From Gudongella sp049310905 (GTDB lineage Bacteria > Bacillota > Clostridia > Tissierellales > Tissierellaceae): DNA of 64,000 bases. The stretch spans positions 186,001-250,000 of the forward strand of contig NZ_JBMEMN010000001.1 in the NCBI RefSeq assembly GCF_049310905.1, written 5' to 3'. This document shows positions 34,665 through 44,129 of this stretch, piece after piece (positions within the stretch are counted from its first letter, which is position 1; each line of letters starts with the position of its first letter). A program made the position numbers and the translations under genes. The notes beneath the pieces were generated by a model. That model did no database searches. It saw only the letters and a list, made by a program, of their open reading frames with translations, and was not told the origin of the DNA.

Positions 34665-36008
34665 TTACAGATTGTACTCTTTTATTTTATATCTCAGCGT
34701 TCTTTCTCCTATGCCCAGACTATCGGCAGTCCACTTTCTGTTGTCCTTGTTGTTTTTAAGGGCGAACTCAATTACCTTCTTTTCAATCTCCTTCATGCTT
34801 TCACCCTTGTAGATCCTAAGGAAATCATCGCTGGCTTCATTAATGCTTGAAATGGGTTTGTGTGGGCTGATATGCAATGAATCTGAATCAATATAGTCTG
34901 AGATACTTAAAAGAACAGCCCTTTGGATGATATTCTCAAGCTCTCTGATATTGCCCTGAAAGCTGTAGTTGGTGAGTATCTCATAAGCCTCATCAGTTAT
35001 CCCCCTAACATTCTTATCAAAGGATATATTGTACTTGTCAATAAAATATGGCACCAGGTACTTCAAGTCATCAATCCGTTCCCTTAAAAGCGGTGTGACG
35101 ATGTTTATAACATTGATTCTGTAGTAAAGATCCTCCCTGAAATTTCCTGCTTCCACTTCCTTCTTTAGATTCCTGTTTGTAATGCAGATTATTCGAATAT
35201 CGACCTGGTGGCTTGTGGCGTCACCAATTGGTCTTACTTCCTTGTCCTGTAGGAATCTTAGAAGCTTTGACTGCAATCTCAAATCCATCTCACCTATTTC
35301 ATCAAGAATAAGCGTTCCCTTGTCAGCTCGTCTAATTACACCGATCTCATCCTTCTGAGCCCCAGTAAATGCGCCCTTCTTGTATCCAAAGAGCTCACTT
35401 TCCAATAGCTCGCCAGGCATGGCAGCACAGTTTATTGCTACATAAGGTTTACCAGCCCTGTTGCTGGTACCGTGAATCTTCTGTGCAATCAGTTCCTTGC
35501 CTGTTCCACTTTCACCTGTTATTAAAATTGTAGCGTTGGTATTCTTCACTCTATCAATAACTTCATTGATTTTTCTTATCTTCGGTGAGTTTCCAATGAT
35601 ATCCTTTCTGATGTGTCCCTGGAGATTGTTGATCTTATTCATCATATCCAGTTTTTCATCTGCAGTATTGAGCAACAGTTTAAGCTGCTCATTATCAATT
35701 GGTTTTGTTATAAAGTAATAGGCACCAGATTTTATCGCTTTGATTGAAATCTCCAAGCTTGAGTAGGCAGTCATAATTATTATTATTGCCTTTGATTCAA
35801 TCTCCAGGAATTTTCCCATAAGATCTATTCCATTGTCATCCTTCAGTCTTAAATCAAGGAGAACCAGACTGATGCTTTCATCCTTGAAAACACTTAAAGC
35901 ATCCTTTGAATTTCCACTTGTAAATACCTGAAAGTCATCCTCCAGTAGAAATTTCAGCGACCTTAGTATTTTAGGCTCATCATCAACAATAAGCAGTTTA
36001 TTCTTCAA
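34665..36008 (-). CDS. Sigma-54-dependent response regulator (NtrC type)
   Basis: A 447-residue activator: receiver domain (phospho-acceptor D52 in SLVLLDLRLKD), AAA+ domain with Walker A GESGTGKE and the sigma-54-contact loop GAFTGA, and a Fis-type helix-turn-helix (NRKWTADSLGIGERTLRYKI). It probably binds upstream of the gltS promoter and drives it once phosphorylated. It starts with TTG at 36008 and overlaps the sensor kinase gene by 11 bases. The perfect -24/-12 promoter next door makes gltS-ftcD-fchA-hutD its likely target. Confidence 0.95.
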   Translation of the reverse strand: MKNKLLIVDDEPKILRSLKFLLEDDFQVFTSGNSKDALSVFKDESISLVLLDLRLKDDNGIDLMGKFLEIESKAIIIIMTAYSSLEISIKAIKSGAYYFITKPIDNEQLKLLLNTADEKLDMMNKINNLQGHIRKDIIGNSPKIRKINEVIDRVKNTNATILITGESGTGKELIAQKIHGTSNRAGKPYVAINCAAMPGELLESELFGYKKGAFTGAQKDEIGVIRRADKGTLILDEIGEMDLRLQSKLLRFLQDKEVRPIGDATSHQVDIRIICITNRNLKKEVEAGNFREDLYYRINVINIVTPLLRERIDDLKYLVPYFIDKYNISFDKNVRGITDEAYEILTNYSFQGNIRELENIIQRAVLLSISDYIDSDSLHISPHKPISSINEASDDFLRIYKGESMKEIEKKVIEFALKNNKDNRKWTADSLGIGERTLRYKIKEYNL

Positions 36009-37578
36009 CTATATCACCCCTTTTAACCCTCACTTTAATGCTCATTCCCAGATTTTCTCCATCGCTTTCAGCAATAATGCTTCCACCATTGTCATCGATA
36101 ATCTGCTTTACAACAAACATCCCCACACCGTTTCCATACTCCTTTGTTGTGTAGAAAGGTTCGAAGATATAATGAAGATTCTCATCTTTCATACCATAGC
36201 CATTATCCTTGAATACTAGTTCAACTTCTTCTCCATCCTCCATTGCGGATATCTGAATAATTGGCTTCTCTATATCCTTTACTGCATCATTGCTGTTTAG
36301 AAGTATGTTTATTATTATCTGCTTAAACTGTGATATGTCGAATTTTACACGTAGCGACTTGTCAATATCAACCTCAATCTTTATCTTATTGATTTGGAAT
36401 TTAACCAGCTTGATTGAGCTCACTATTTCTTCATACAGATTTATATTTGCAATCACTGGTCTTCTAGGCGACGCATATTCCATAAACTCCTTGATCAGCC
36501 CATCTATTCTGTCAATCTCAACAGGAATATCCTCAGATGCAGCTAGCATAAATTCACGATTATCCAGCTTGTCCCTGATCTGATTTGTATAAATTTTTAT
36601 TGAAGTTAGGGGATTTCTAATCTCATGAGCAATGGATGATATTATCTGATTCATAAATTGCAACTTGTCATAATGTCTCAGCTCATATATCAGAGCCTTT
36701 TGTTCTTCAGTCTTTGCATTGATAACAGCCTTTAGCTTGTCGTTTGCACTTTTTATGATATAGATCAGAAGAACCAAAGCAGCGATTAAACCCAATGTCA
36801 TTTTCCATAGAAACTCATAATCTGTCTTGGTGTTTCTTATGGGTGCCCCAAACCATTTTCTGTACAGGGAATCATACATCCCGTTTTCCTGAATCTCATT
36901 AATTCCTTCGTTTAGCTTGTTCATCAACACGGTATTATTCTTATGTACAGCAATTGAATACTTCTGTTCATTAATGGAATCCCCAACTATTTTCACAAGC
37001 TCAATTGAATTCTTCTCCTTGCACAAGTAGTTGACCGTCAGAGTATTTCCAACTAAAGCATCCACCTCGCCGTCTAGTAGACTGTCCAGAGCTTCGCCAA
37101 GGGTATCGTATTCAATTATACTTGCATTCTCTATCTCACTGATTTCTTCAAGTACTGTATCCTCCTTGTTAAGGGCTACAAGTTTTCCTGCCAGATCATT
37201 TTCATCCCTAATATCAGTATTCTCATCCAATACGAATATTGATTGTGAATTCATCAAAAGAGATTCAGAAAACAGAAATTTGTTTCGTCTTTCATCAGAC
37301 TCCTTCATCCCCTGGATTATATCCGCCTTACCCTGATGGACCGAAACATATGCATTCCCCCAACTCATGGGAAGGAACTCAAACTCCATTCCGGTTACAA
37401 GACTGATCGCCTTAATAAGATCCACATTAAACCCTTTGAACTTACCGTCATCATCAAGGTATTCATAGGGAGGAAAGTCTTGGTCACCAGCTACCTTGTA
37501 GACTTGAGCATCCGCAAAGGAAGGGTGAATAAAGGTTATTACCAATACTATGCAAATCAACAATATTACTCTTTTCAT
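35998..37578 (-). CDS. Sensor histidine kinase with solute-binding sensor domain
   Basis: 526 residues: signal peptide (VILLICIVLVITFIHPSFA), an extracellular family 3 solute-binding domain (about 25-248; amino-acid-binding-type), one membrane helix (about 256-278), HisKA with H318 (SSIAHEIRNPLTSIK) and HATPase with DNGYGMKD and GNGVGMFVVKQI. The start is ATG at 37578, six bases after AGGAG; the longer reading starts at TTG. The extracellular fold suggests it senses an amino acid, glutamate or histidine being obvious candidates from the neighbours. Overlaps the response regulator. Confidence 0.93.
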   Translation of the reverse strand: MKRVILLICIVLVITFIHPSFADAQVYKVAGDQDFPPYEYLDDDGKFKGFNVDLIKAISLVTGMEFEFLPMSWGNAYVSVHQGKADIIQGMKESDERRNKFLFSESLLMNSQSIFVLDENTDIRDENDLAGKLVALNKEDTVLEEISEIENASIIEYDTLGEALDSLLDGEVDALVGNTLTVNYLCKEKNSIELVKIVGDSINEQKYSIAVHKNNTVLMNKLNEGINEIQENGMYDSLYRKWFGAPIRNTKTDYEFLWKMTLGLIAALVLLIYIIKSANDKLKAVINAKTEEQKALIYELRHYDKLQFMNQIISSIAHEIRNPLTSIKIYTNQIRDKLDNREFMLAASEDIPVEIDRIDGLIKEFMEYASPRRPVIANINLYEEIVSSIKLVKFQINKIKIEVDIDKSLRVKFDISQFKQIIINILLNSNDAVKDIEKPIIQISAMEDGEEVELVFKDNGYGMKDENLHYIFEPFYTTKEYGNGVGMFVVKQIIDDNGGSIIAESDGENLGMSIKVRVKRGDIVEE

Positions 37579-37636
37579 AGGCAACTCCTAACAACATATT
37601 CTATTTAAAACAATTCAATCCTATCGACAATTTCAT

Positions 37637-38662
37637 CTATACCTCTGAACTGGTCTTGATAGTTTGTTCATAGTCTTCCAGATTTCTCTTCAGCAGATTC
37701 GGCGTATCCAGACCATACGGACAGTTGTCTGAACAATGCCTGCAATCTATGCAATCCTCAATTTTTTTCATCTTGATTTGCCAAGCTTCACCGAAGAAGC
37801 CCTTGGTGGGTGCTCTTCTAATCATCAATGACATCCTTGCTGCATTAGGGATGTCAATCCCAGCCGGACAAGGCAGACAATAGCCACAACCTCTGCAAAA
37901 TTCTCCTGACAGGATTTTCTTATCCATTTCAATCACGTCCAATATCTCAGGAGTCATAACAGGAGGATTTTTTACATACTCCAGAAACTCCTCCAACTCA
38001 TTGATTCTTTGCACTCCCCAAATTGGCAACACGTTTCCAAAAAGTGAAAGATACGCATAAGCTGCCCTGGAATTGTTAATCAGACCACCCGCCAATGACT
38101 TCATTGCTATAAAACCAACTCCATTTTCCTTGCACATCTCAACTAACCTGATCTCATCCTCCGTTGCCAGGTAGCTAAAGGGAAACTGTAAAGTCTTATA
38201 CAGACCTGATTCAATTGCTTCCATGGCTACATGCATTTTATGATTTGTTAGACCAATATGGTTAATCAGTCCTTTGTCTTTAGCCTCCAGCATCGCTTCG
38301 TATAATCCAGTACCATCACCAGGTTTCGGACAGAATGAGAGATTATGAAACTGGTATATGTCAATGTAATCGGTCTTTAATTTCTGGAGTGATTTTTCCA
38401 AGTCAGACCAGAATTCATCTGCATTACTGGCTTTGGTTTTTGTTGCAATATGTATCTTGTCCCTTACATGGGATAAAGACATGCCGATTTTCTCTTCGCT
38501 ATCACTGTAAGCACGAGAGGTATCGAAAAAATTGATGCCACCTTCAAATGCGCGGATCAATATTTGTCTGGCCTGTGAGCTATCAATCCTTTGTATGGGT
38601 AAAGCTCCAAAGCCATTCTTATTAACTATAATACCAGTATTTCCAATTTTTACTGTAGTCAT
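37637..38662 (-). CDS. Aldo/keto reductase with C-terminal ferredoxin-type Fe-S motifs
   Basis: 341 residues: an aldo/keto reductase barrel (GFGALPIQRIDSSQA, FFDTSRAYSDSEEKIG with the catalytic Tyr region) and a C-terminal extension with CRGCGYCLPCPAG and CIDCRHCSDNCPYG, two 4Fe-4S-type cysteine groups. This form is common in anaerobes. The substrate is unknown. It lies between the sensor kinase and the shortened ftcD with good spacing; expression may be linked with either. Confidence 0.9.
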   Translation of the reverse strand: MTTVKIGNTGIIVNKNGFGALPIQRIDSSQARQILIRAFEGGINFFDTSRAYSDSEEKIGMSLSHVRDKIHIATKTKASNADEFWSDLEKSLQKLKTDYIDIYQFHNLSFCPKPGDGTGLYEAMLEAKDKGLINHIGLTNHKMHVAMEAIESGLYKTLQFPFSYLATEDEIRLVEMCKENGVGFIAMKSLAGGLINNSRAAYAYLSLFGNVLPIWGVQRINELEEFLEYVKNPPVMTPEILDVIEMDKKILSGEFCRGCGYCLPCPAGIDIPNAARMSLMIRRAPTKGFFGEAWQIKMKKIEDCIDCRHCSDNCPYGLDTPNLLKRNLEDYEQTIKTSSEV

Positions 38663-38804
38663 GATTGTCTCCTTTCATGCCTCTGTTTGTTCAACAGCTT
38701 TACAGAGATTGTATATTAAAAACTAAGCTATATGCTAATACTACAATATTATACTATCAATTGAAAACTTTTGTAAGTGTATGCCTATATAATCCATAAT
38801 AGCA

Positions 38805-38844
38805 TAAAAAAAACAGGCAAACCCAAACAGCGGTCCGCCTGTCA
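38805..38844 (-). terminator. Terminator inside the truncated ftcD copy
   Basis: Minus strand: ACAGGCGGACC, loop, GGTTTGCCTGT (11 bp with two G-T pairs), then TTTTTTTT. The same hairpin is found at 50231-50266 with 42 identical bases. It ends transcription of hutH and the ftcD copy. Confidence 0.85.
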
Positions 38845-38858
38845 AATCCAAAATATCG
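38809..38858 (-). repeat. 50-bp terminator cassette, copy A
   Basis: This segment matches 50231-50280 at 48 of 50 positions (the first 42 identical). It contains the hairpin and T-run plus the bases before it. It replaces the natural continuation of the ftcD copy. Two copies 11.4 kb apart suggest a dispersed small element or a recombination product. Confidence 0.85.
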
Positions 38859-39170
38859 ACTGATCCCATTCTTGGATGAGAACCTTTGTGTTTTGTCATA
38901 TCAATTAATTCAATTGCTTTTGATACTAATTTTTTTGTCGCCTCCAATACTTTGGTAGGCTCACCTTTATAGGTAAATACCGTTCTATCATGATCCGCAT
39001 CTGGTTCTATTCCGATTACCTCTATACCTTCCACTGAAACAATTGCTTGTTTTAATTTCTCAATTAAACCAGAATCTTTCCCTTCACTCACATTAACTTC
39101 AGCCATTAAAACTTTACTCATCTCGCCCTCCTAATTATATTATTCCAAAACAAATATTCTTAAAATTTAT

Positions 39171-40703
39171 CTATAGAAGATCTCCAGAGAGTCTTTCTAC
39201 TCTTTCCAATAAAATTCCTCTTTCAATTAGCTCAAATGCAGCATCCATTTCTGGATAGAATATCACATCATTTTCCATAAAATCCACTTTCTCTCTCAAA
39301 ACATTATATGCTTCCCTAGTACTGGGAGCAAAGTCATCTATATTCCTAAAATCAGCAGCTTGTCCAGCACACAGTAACTCAATACTTACAACATGTTGTG
39401 CATGGTTAACTATAGTTCTAGCGTGCCTGGCTGCAATGGTTCCCATGCTAACATGATCCTCTTGATTAGCAGATGTCGGAATTGAATCTACACTGGCTGG
39501 GTGAGCCAATACCTTGTTTTCTGAAACCAATGCTGCTGCAACATATTGAGGTATCATAAACCCATCATTAATACCACCATTTTTTACCAAAAATGCAGGC
39601 AAACCATTGGACAGTGAAGGATTAACCATTCTTTCAACTCTTCTTTCTGAAATGCTTGCTATTTCAGCAGCTAATATTCCCAATGTATCCATGGCGATTG
39701 CCATTGGCTGCCCATGAAAGTTTCCACCAGATATGCAAGCCCCATCTTCGCCTGGGAAAATCAATGGATTGTCTGTAACTGAATTTATCTCAGTTTCAAC
39801 TGCTGCTTTTACATAATCAAATGCAAGTCTTGATGCACCATGAACCTGTGGGATACATCTTATACTATATGCATCTTGCATCCTTTTTTCACCTTGTCTA
39901 GTAACTGACTTTGAGCCACTTAATAGATTCCTCAAATTCTTTGCAACATCTAGTTGCCCTTTATGAGGTCTTACCATGCTGATTCTTTCATCAAATGCAT
40001 CAACAATACCTTCTAGTGCTTCAACCGTCAGAGCACTTACTATATCTGCCTGCTTCAATAGTTGTTCCATGTCATAAACCGCCAATGCAGCATTTCCAGT
40101 TATTGCCTGTGTTCCATTTATTAAAGCTAGTCCTTCCTTTGCTTTAAGGGTAATTGTTTCAATCCCTGCCATAGTCATTGCTTGTTTTCCAGGCATGATT
40201 TTACCTTCATACTCGGCTTCTCCCTCACCCATCATTGGCAATACCATATGTGCTAATGGGCATAGATCACCTGAAGCTCCCACTGATCCTTTAGATCTAA
40301 CTATTGGATGTACTCCCTTATTTAACATATCCACCATGCATTCGATGGTTCTCAATAATACTCCTGAGTATCCTTTACAAACCGCATTAGCTCTCAATAG
40401 TAACATGGCACGAACAATTTCAGTATCAAAAGCTTCTCCAACACCACATGCATCAGAATAAATTAGATTTTTCTGTAATAGATCAAGTTGTTCCTCAGAA
40501 ATAGGTACATTCTCAAACTTCCCAAAACCAGTGTTTATACCATAAATTGCTTGTCCTGAATTTAGAGCATCTTCAACAAATTGTCTTGACTCAAGTATTT
40601 TGGGTATCTGATTTTGATCAATTTCAACTTTCGCTCCATACCTTGCAACCTTAACAACATCTTCAAGTGTTAAATCGTTTCCATTAATTGTTATTGAATT
40701 CAT
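39171..40703 (-). CDS. hutH: Histidine ammonia-lyase
   Basis: First step of histidine breakdown: histidine to urocanate and ammonia. The 510-residue protein has the MIO-forming triad A143-S144-G145 (GSVGASGDLCPLAHM) and the other conserved parts (YGINTGFG, NGTQAITGN, SNGLPAFL). RBS AAAGGAG. It follows hutI after 86 bases in the hutU-hutI-hutH order. Terminates into the truncated ftcD region. Confidence 0.97.
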   Translation of the reverse strand: MNSITINGNDLTLEDVVKVARYGAKVEIDQNQIPKILESRQFVEDALNSGQAIYGINTGFGKFENVPISEEQLDLLQKNLIYSDACGVGEAFDTEIVRAMLLLRANAVCKGYSGVLLRTIECMVDMLNKGVHPIVRSKGSVGASGDLCPLAHMVLPMMGEGEAEYEGKIMPGKQAMTMAGIETITLKAKEGLALINGTQAITGNAALAVYDMEQLLKQADIVSALTVEALEGIVDAFDERISMVRPHKGQLDVAKNLRNLLSGSKSVTRQGEKRMQDAYSIRCIPQVHGASRLAFDYVKAAVETEINSVTDNPLIFPGEDGACISGGNFHGQPMAIAMDTLGILAAEIASISERRVERMVNPSLSNGLPAFLVKNGGINDGFMIPQYVAAALVSENKVLAHPASVDSIPTSANQEDHVSMGTIAARHARTIVNHAQHVVSIELLCAGQAADFRNIDDFAPSTREAYNVLREKVDFMENDVIFYPEMDAAFELIERGILLERVERLSGDLL

Positions 40704-40789
40704 GTTTTAATCTCCTTTACTGATCATAATTTGGCAAAAACTCGTAAAATAAAATTGTTGTAATGCATTTTTTGGTAATCACAAGTAAG

Positions 40790-42019
40790 TTATTTATTAT
40801 CATAAACAATACTCCCATGCTTAATTACATATGCCATCTCGTCAACACCGAACTTATATACCACATTTTTATAAGAATCTGATTTCCTAATTTGAATATC
40901 AGCAAACTTACCCTCTTCAAGTGATCCATAGTCATTTGAAACCCTAAGGGCCTTTGCCCCTCCCAAAGTAGCTGCCCTTAGCGCTTCCTTTTCTGACATG
41001 CCATGATTTCTACAAGCTAGTGTTAATGCAATATCCATGTTTTCTATCCAATTACCTGGGTTTAAGTTGGTTGCTATGGCAATTTCCAAACCAGCATCAA
41101 TCATAGGCCTTGGGTTAAAGGGTCTGCTATGTTTGACAGAGAAATCTGTACCTGGTAGTAATACACCAACAACCCCTGCATCCCTTAGAAGATTTGTGTC
41201 CTTCTCTGACAAATAATTCAAATGCCCAGCATTAGCTGCTCTTAATTCTGCTGCCACCTTTGCACCACCTATAGAAGAATAACATTCTGTATGGATGCTG
41301 GGAACCATACCATAATCTCTTCCAGCACTAAGAACCCTATAACTCTCTTCAGCTGTATAATATCCGTGATCACACCAGACATCAGAAAATTGTGCAAGCT
41401 TTTCTTCCTTGATAGTTGGCATGACTTCTTTAATCATGTAATCTATATATTTTTCTTTTCCCATTTCAACATCATAGTAATGTGCACCTAAATAAGTTGA
41501 AAATATGGTTGAAGGAACTGTCTTCCTAATTCCATCCACTATTCTTAACATCCTTAGCTCGGTATCCTTATCTATACCATAGCCTGACTTAATCTCAACA
41601 GTGGTTGTACCTGACTTAAGCATTCTTTCCAATTTCAATGCAGAAGATTTGTGGAGTTCATCATCTTCTGCATTCTTTGTTGCATGCATTGAAGAATCCA
41701 GACCCACCCTTCCAACTCTCTTCTTGACTTCATCTGGTGTATTTGTCAACAACTCAACATATTCATCAACTCTGCTTCCGCCAAAGATTAGGTGAGTATG
41801 AGAGTCAACATATCCCGGCATCACCACGTAATCACTACAATCAATTATATCAAGATCATCTTCATGCAATCCTTTAATGATTTTGTTGTATTTCCCGATT
41901 TTTTTAACTCTTTCATCCTCAATCAGTATAGATTCACCATAACGAATTCCAACTAAATCCGTTGAATCATCTGCCATTGTCAGCAATTCCATGCAATCTT
42001 TTAATAATAAATAAGCCAT
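40790..42019 (-). CDS. hutI: Imidazolonepropionase
   Basis: Opens imidazolonepropionate to formiminoglutamate. The 409-residue amidohydrolase shows the metal-binding HxH (DSHTHLIFGG) and the later His/Asp ligands (HTECYSS, PGTDFSV). The start is ATG at 42019 (MAYLLLKDCM) because GAGGAGG precedes it; the in-frame ATG at 42046 has none. It lies 184 bases after hutU with a strong hairpin between them. Confidence 0.95.
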   Translation of the reverse strand: MAYLLLKDCMELLTMADDSTDLVGIRYGESILIEDERVKKIGKYNKIIKGLHEDDLDIIDCSDYVVMPGYVDSHTHLIFGGSRVDEYVELLTNTPDEVKKRVGRVGLDSSMHATKNAEDDELHKSSALKLERMLKSGTTTVEIKSGYGIDKDTELRMLRIVDGIRKTVPSTIFSTYLGAHYYDVEMGKEKYIDYMIKEVMPTIKEEKLAQFSDVWCDHGYYTAEESYRVLSAGRDYGMVPSIHTECYSSIGGAKVAAELRAANAGHLNYLSEKDTNLLRDAGVVGVLLPGTDFSVKHSRPFNPRPMIDAGLEIAIATNLNPGNWIENMDIALTLACRNHGMSEKEALRAATLGGAKALRVSNDYGSLEEGKFADIQIRKSDSYKNVVYKFGVDEMAYVIKHGSIVYDNK

Positions 42020-42153
42020 GAAAACCTCCTCACCATATAAATTCATCTAAGTCCATACCCTGCCATTATTCTGAGTTTATCAAAAGGATATAATAGTATT
42101 CATACAAAATTAATTCTAAGTACTTACAATCAATGCTTCCTTGAATATATGGC

Positions 42154-42188
42154 TATATCCCTAGACAAAACGTCTAGGGATATAGCAG
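42154..42188 (-). other. Strong hairpin between hutU and hutI
   Basis: A perfect 15-bp inverted repeat (GCTATATCCCTAGAC and its complement) with a 5-base loop, just after the hutU stop. There is no T-run after it on the minus strand, so it is more likely an RNA-stabilising or attenuating hairpin than a terminator. Confidence 0.7.
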
Positions 42189-42203
42189 ATTGTAAAGATT
42201 CAA

Positions 42204-43958
42204 TTACCTGTACATTCCTTCAGGACCAAAAGTAACCTTATCAGCTGGTTGCCACCATAGAGGTACCTTAATGGAATCATCCGTATATTTTCCCTTACCA
42301 TTAGCTACATCTTTTGCAGTTTGATATCCAGCTTGTGCATGTCTAACCACTCCTATCCCTGAATCGGTAGTTAGGCATACTGAAAGCCTTCTATCTGCTT
42401 CCTCTGTACCATCGGCAATCATTGTTACACCTGTATGGACTGCTTCACCCATTGAATAGTTTGCTTGGATTGCTATTAAATCACAACCGGCAGCTGCATT
42501 CAACAATGCATTCAGATAAGGCCAATCTGAGATGTAATCTCCACCATCTGGCATGTCTTCAGACTCAAATGTTGGGTTCACTATTGAACCTGAGTCTAGA
42601 TTGTCTCTTGAGAAGGCTACTGTTCCCTTGATTCTGCCCTCTCTAATTGCTTGATTTATTGCTAGTCCAAATCTCTTTCTCTCTCCGAATCCCATGTAAC
42701 ATATTCTGGCTGGCATGCCTTCTATTGGTAAATTCTTTCTGGCAAGTCTTATCCATCTTTCAACTAAATTGTCGCCCTTGCAGATTTCCAGAGCTATGTC
42801 ATCTGTGACTTTAAGGTCTTCCGGATCCCTTGATAGGCATGTCCATCTAAATGGTCCTCTACCTTCACAGAAGAGTGGTCTTATATATTCTGCAACAAAA
42901 CCTCTGATTTTCATTGCTTCTTCTCTTGGGAATCCCGCATCCATACATTCTTTTCTGATAGATGTTCCATACTCAAATACTTCAACACCATCTTCCTTTA
43001 GCTTTATCATCGCTGCCAATTGTCTTTTCATAGTGTCTCTAGCAAGTTCCAAGTATTTGTTCCTATCCTCTATCCTTAGCTTATCAGCTTCTTCTGGTGT
43101 GTAACCTGAAGGTATATATGAAATTGGATCATGACAAGGACACATCTCTGAGCATATGTCAGGCCTGAAATCAGTTTCAAGTATTTTCTCATACATGTCA
43201 GCAGCATTTCCAACTATTCCTACTGAAACCGGAACTTTTCTTGCTGCATGATCCTTGACAATTTCTATAGCCTCTTCCAAAGAGTCTGCAATCAGATCAA
43301 GATAGTCCTTTTCAATTCTCTTCTGCAATATCTTTTCATTGGTATCGATTACCAAGCAAACTCCGCCATGCATTTTCATTGCCCAGGTTTGATTCGAACC
43401 CATACCTCCGGCACCTGCTGTCAGATATATTCTCCCTGCTAGATCATCATTGAATCTTTTCATGGCAATTGCCGAAAGCGTTTCAAATGTTCCTTCGATA
43501 ACCCCTTGTGTGCCTATGTACTCCCATGGGGCTGCAGTATATTGTGCAAATATTGTTAGGTTCTTATCTTGTAGATCGTAGAATCTCTCCCATGTTGCCT
43601 GCATGATATTTGTGGTTGCCATCACTACAACTGGCGCTTCTTTGTGAGTCTTGAATATCGCAACTGGCATACCTGATTGAACAACCAGTGTCTCATCATC
43701 CTCCAGGTTCTTCAATGAGTCAACTATTGCCCAGTAAGACTCCCAATTCCTGGCGCATTTTCCATTTCCTCCATAAATTACAAGCAGTTCAGGAATCTCT
43801 GCATTTTCCATATTGAATTCCAACATCCTAAGGATGGTTTCTTGACGCCAGCCTTTACATCTTAAAGTATCACTGTCTTTTAGTCCTCCCCCTTGAGCCT
43901 TTACTTCATACAAGATTTCAGGATTCTCCCTGTAGTACAAGCCTTTTTCTCCATTCAT
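42204..43958 (-). CDS. hutU: Urocanate hydratase (divergent form)
   Basis: By context and overall similarity, converts urocanate to imidazolonepropionate. 584 residues: N-terminal LRCKGWRQETILRML, LIVYGGNGKC-type start region, NAD-binding TAGAGGMGSNQTWAMKMHGG, and IRPLFCEGRGPFRW. But two hallmarks of the family differ: the segment around the reactive cysteine reads DNLDSGS, where Pseudomonas urocanase has LDCGS (C410), and the HHGGGVGMG motif is replaced by QANYSMGEAVHTG. The length is slightly above the 550-residue form. So it may be a diverged urocanase with a changed mechanism or a close relative acting on another substrate. The gene is the first of hutU-hutI-hutH; promoter at 44035-44067. 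Confidence 0.85.
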   Translation of the reverse strand: MNGEKGLYYRENPEILYEVKAQGGGLKDSDTLRCKGWRQETILRMLEFNMENAEIPELLVIYGGNGKCARNWESYWAIVDSLKNLEDDETLVVQSGMPVAIFKTHKEAPVVVMATTNIMQATWERFYDLQDKNLTIFAQYTAAPWEYIGTQGVIEGTFETLSAIAMKRFNDDLAGRIYLTAGAGGMGSNQTWAMKMHGGVCLVIDTNEKILQKRIEKDYLDLIADSLEEAIEIVKDHAARKVPVSVGIVGNAADMYEKILETDFRPDICSEMCPCHDPISYIPSGYTPEEADKLRIEDRNKYLELARDTMKRQLAAMIKLKEDGVEVFEYGTSIRKECMDAGFPREEAMKIRGFVAEYIRPLFCEGRGPFRWTCLSRDPEDLKVTDDIALEICKGDNLVERWIRLARKNLPIEGMPARICYMGFGERKRFGLAINQAIREGRIKGTVAFSRDNLDSGSIVNPTFESEDMPDGGDYISDWPYLNALLNAAAGCDLIAIQANYSMGEAVHTGVTMIADGTEEADRRLSVCLTTDSGIGVVRHAQAGYQTAKDVANGKGKYTDDSIKVPLWWQPADKVTFGPEGMYR

Positions 43959-44034
43959 TGTAACATCGCTCCTTTCAAAATTTCATTTATTAATCTTAAT
44001 AAGTTATTTTGTTACTTATTGTTTGTTAAGTTAA

Positions 44035-44067
44035 ATTATATACTGTTACCGTTAATATTGCGTTTAT
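44035..44067 (-). promoter_or_regulatory. hutU promoter with SARP-type direct repeats
   Basis: Minus strand, in order: ATAAACG (44061-44067), ATTAACG (44050-44056), 9 bases, then a perfect TATAAT (44035-44040). The two heptamers start 11 bases apart, one helical turn. The hutU ATG is 77 bases downstream. A 13-base segment including the proximal heptamer (44047-44059) is identical to one in front of the SARP operon. No -35 match was found, which fits an activated promoter. Confidence 0.75.
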
Positions 44068-44129
44068 TTATTCTATTGATTTGATATTTTAAAAATATTT
44101 TTTAGAATATCCTAAAATTGCAAGTAAAC

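Larger units (their letters stand above)
38741..39121 (-). pseudogene. Truncated glutamate formimidoyltransferase (ftcD copy)
   Basis: The first 90 or so residues match the N-terminal half of FtcD (VNVSEGKDSG, DHDRTVFTYKG, TKHKGSHPRMGSVDI). The homology then stops and the frame runs into DLTGGPLFGFACFF, which is the reading of a rho-independent terminator stem, not FtcD. The stop codon at 38741 lies about 65 bases beyond the T-tract (38806-38813), so most transcripts would end before the stop codon. The 126-residue product therefore looks like a degraded, probably non-functional duplicate. The frame is open and has a good ribosome binding site, so it could also be a short domain-only protein; I favour a pseudogene. 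Confidence 0.75.

Noticed and set aside
42154..42188. Hairpin between hutU and hutI as a rho-independent terminator
   Set aside because: The stem is strong but no T-run follows on the minus strand, so termination is doubtful.
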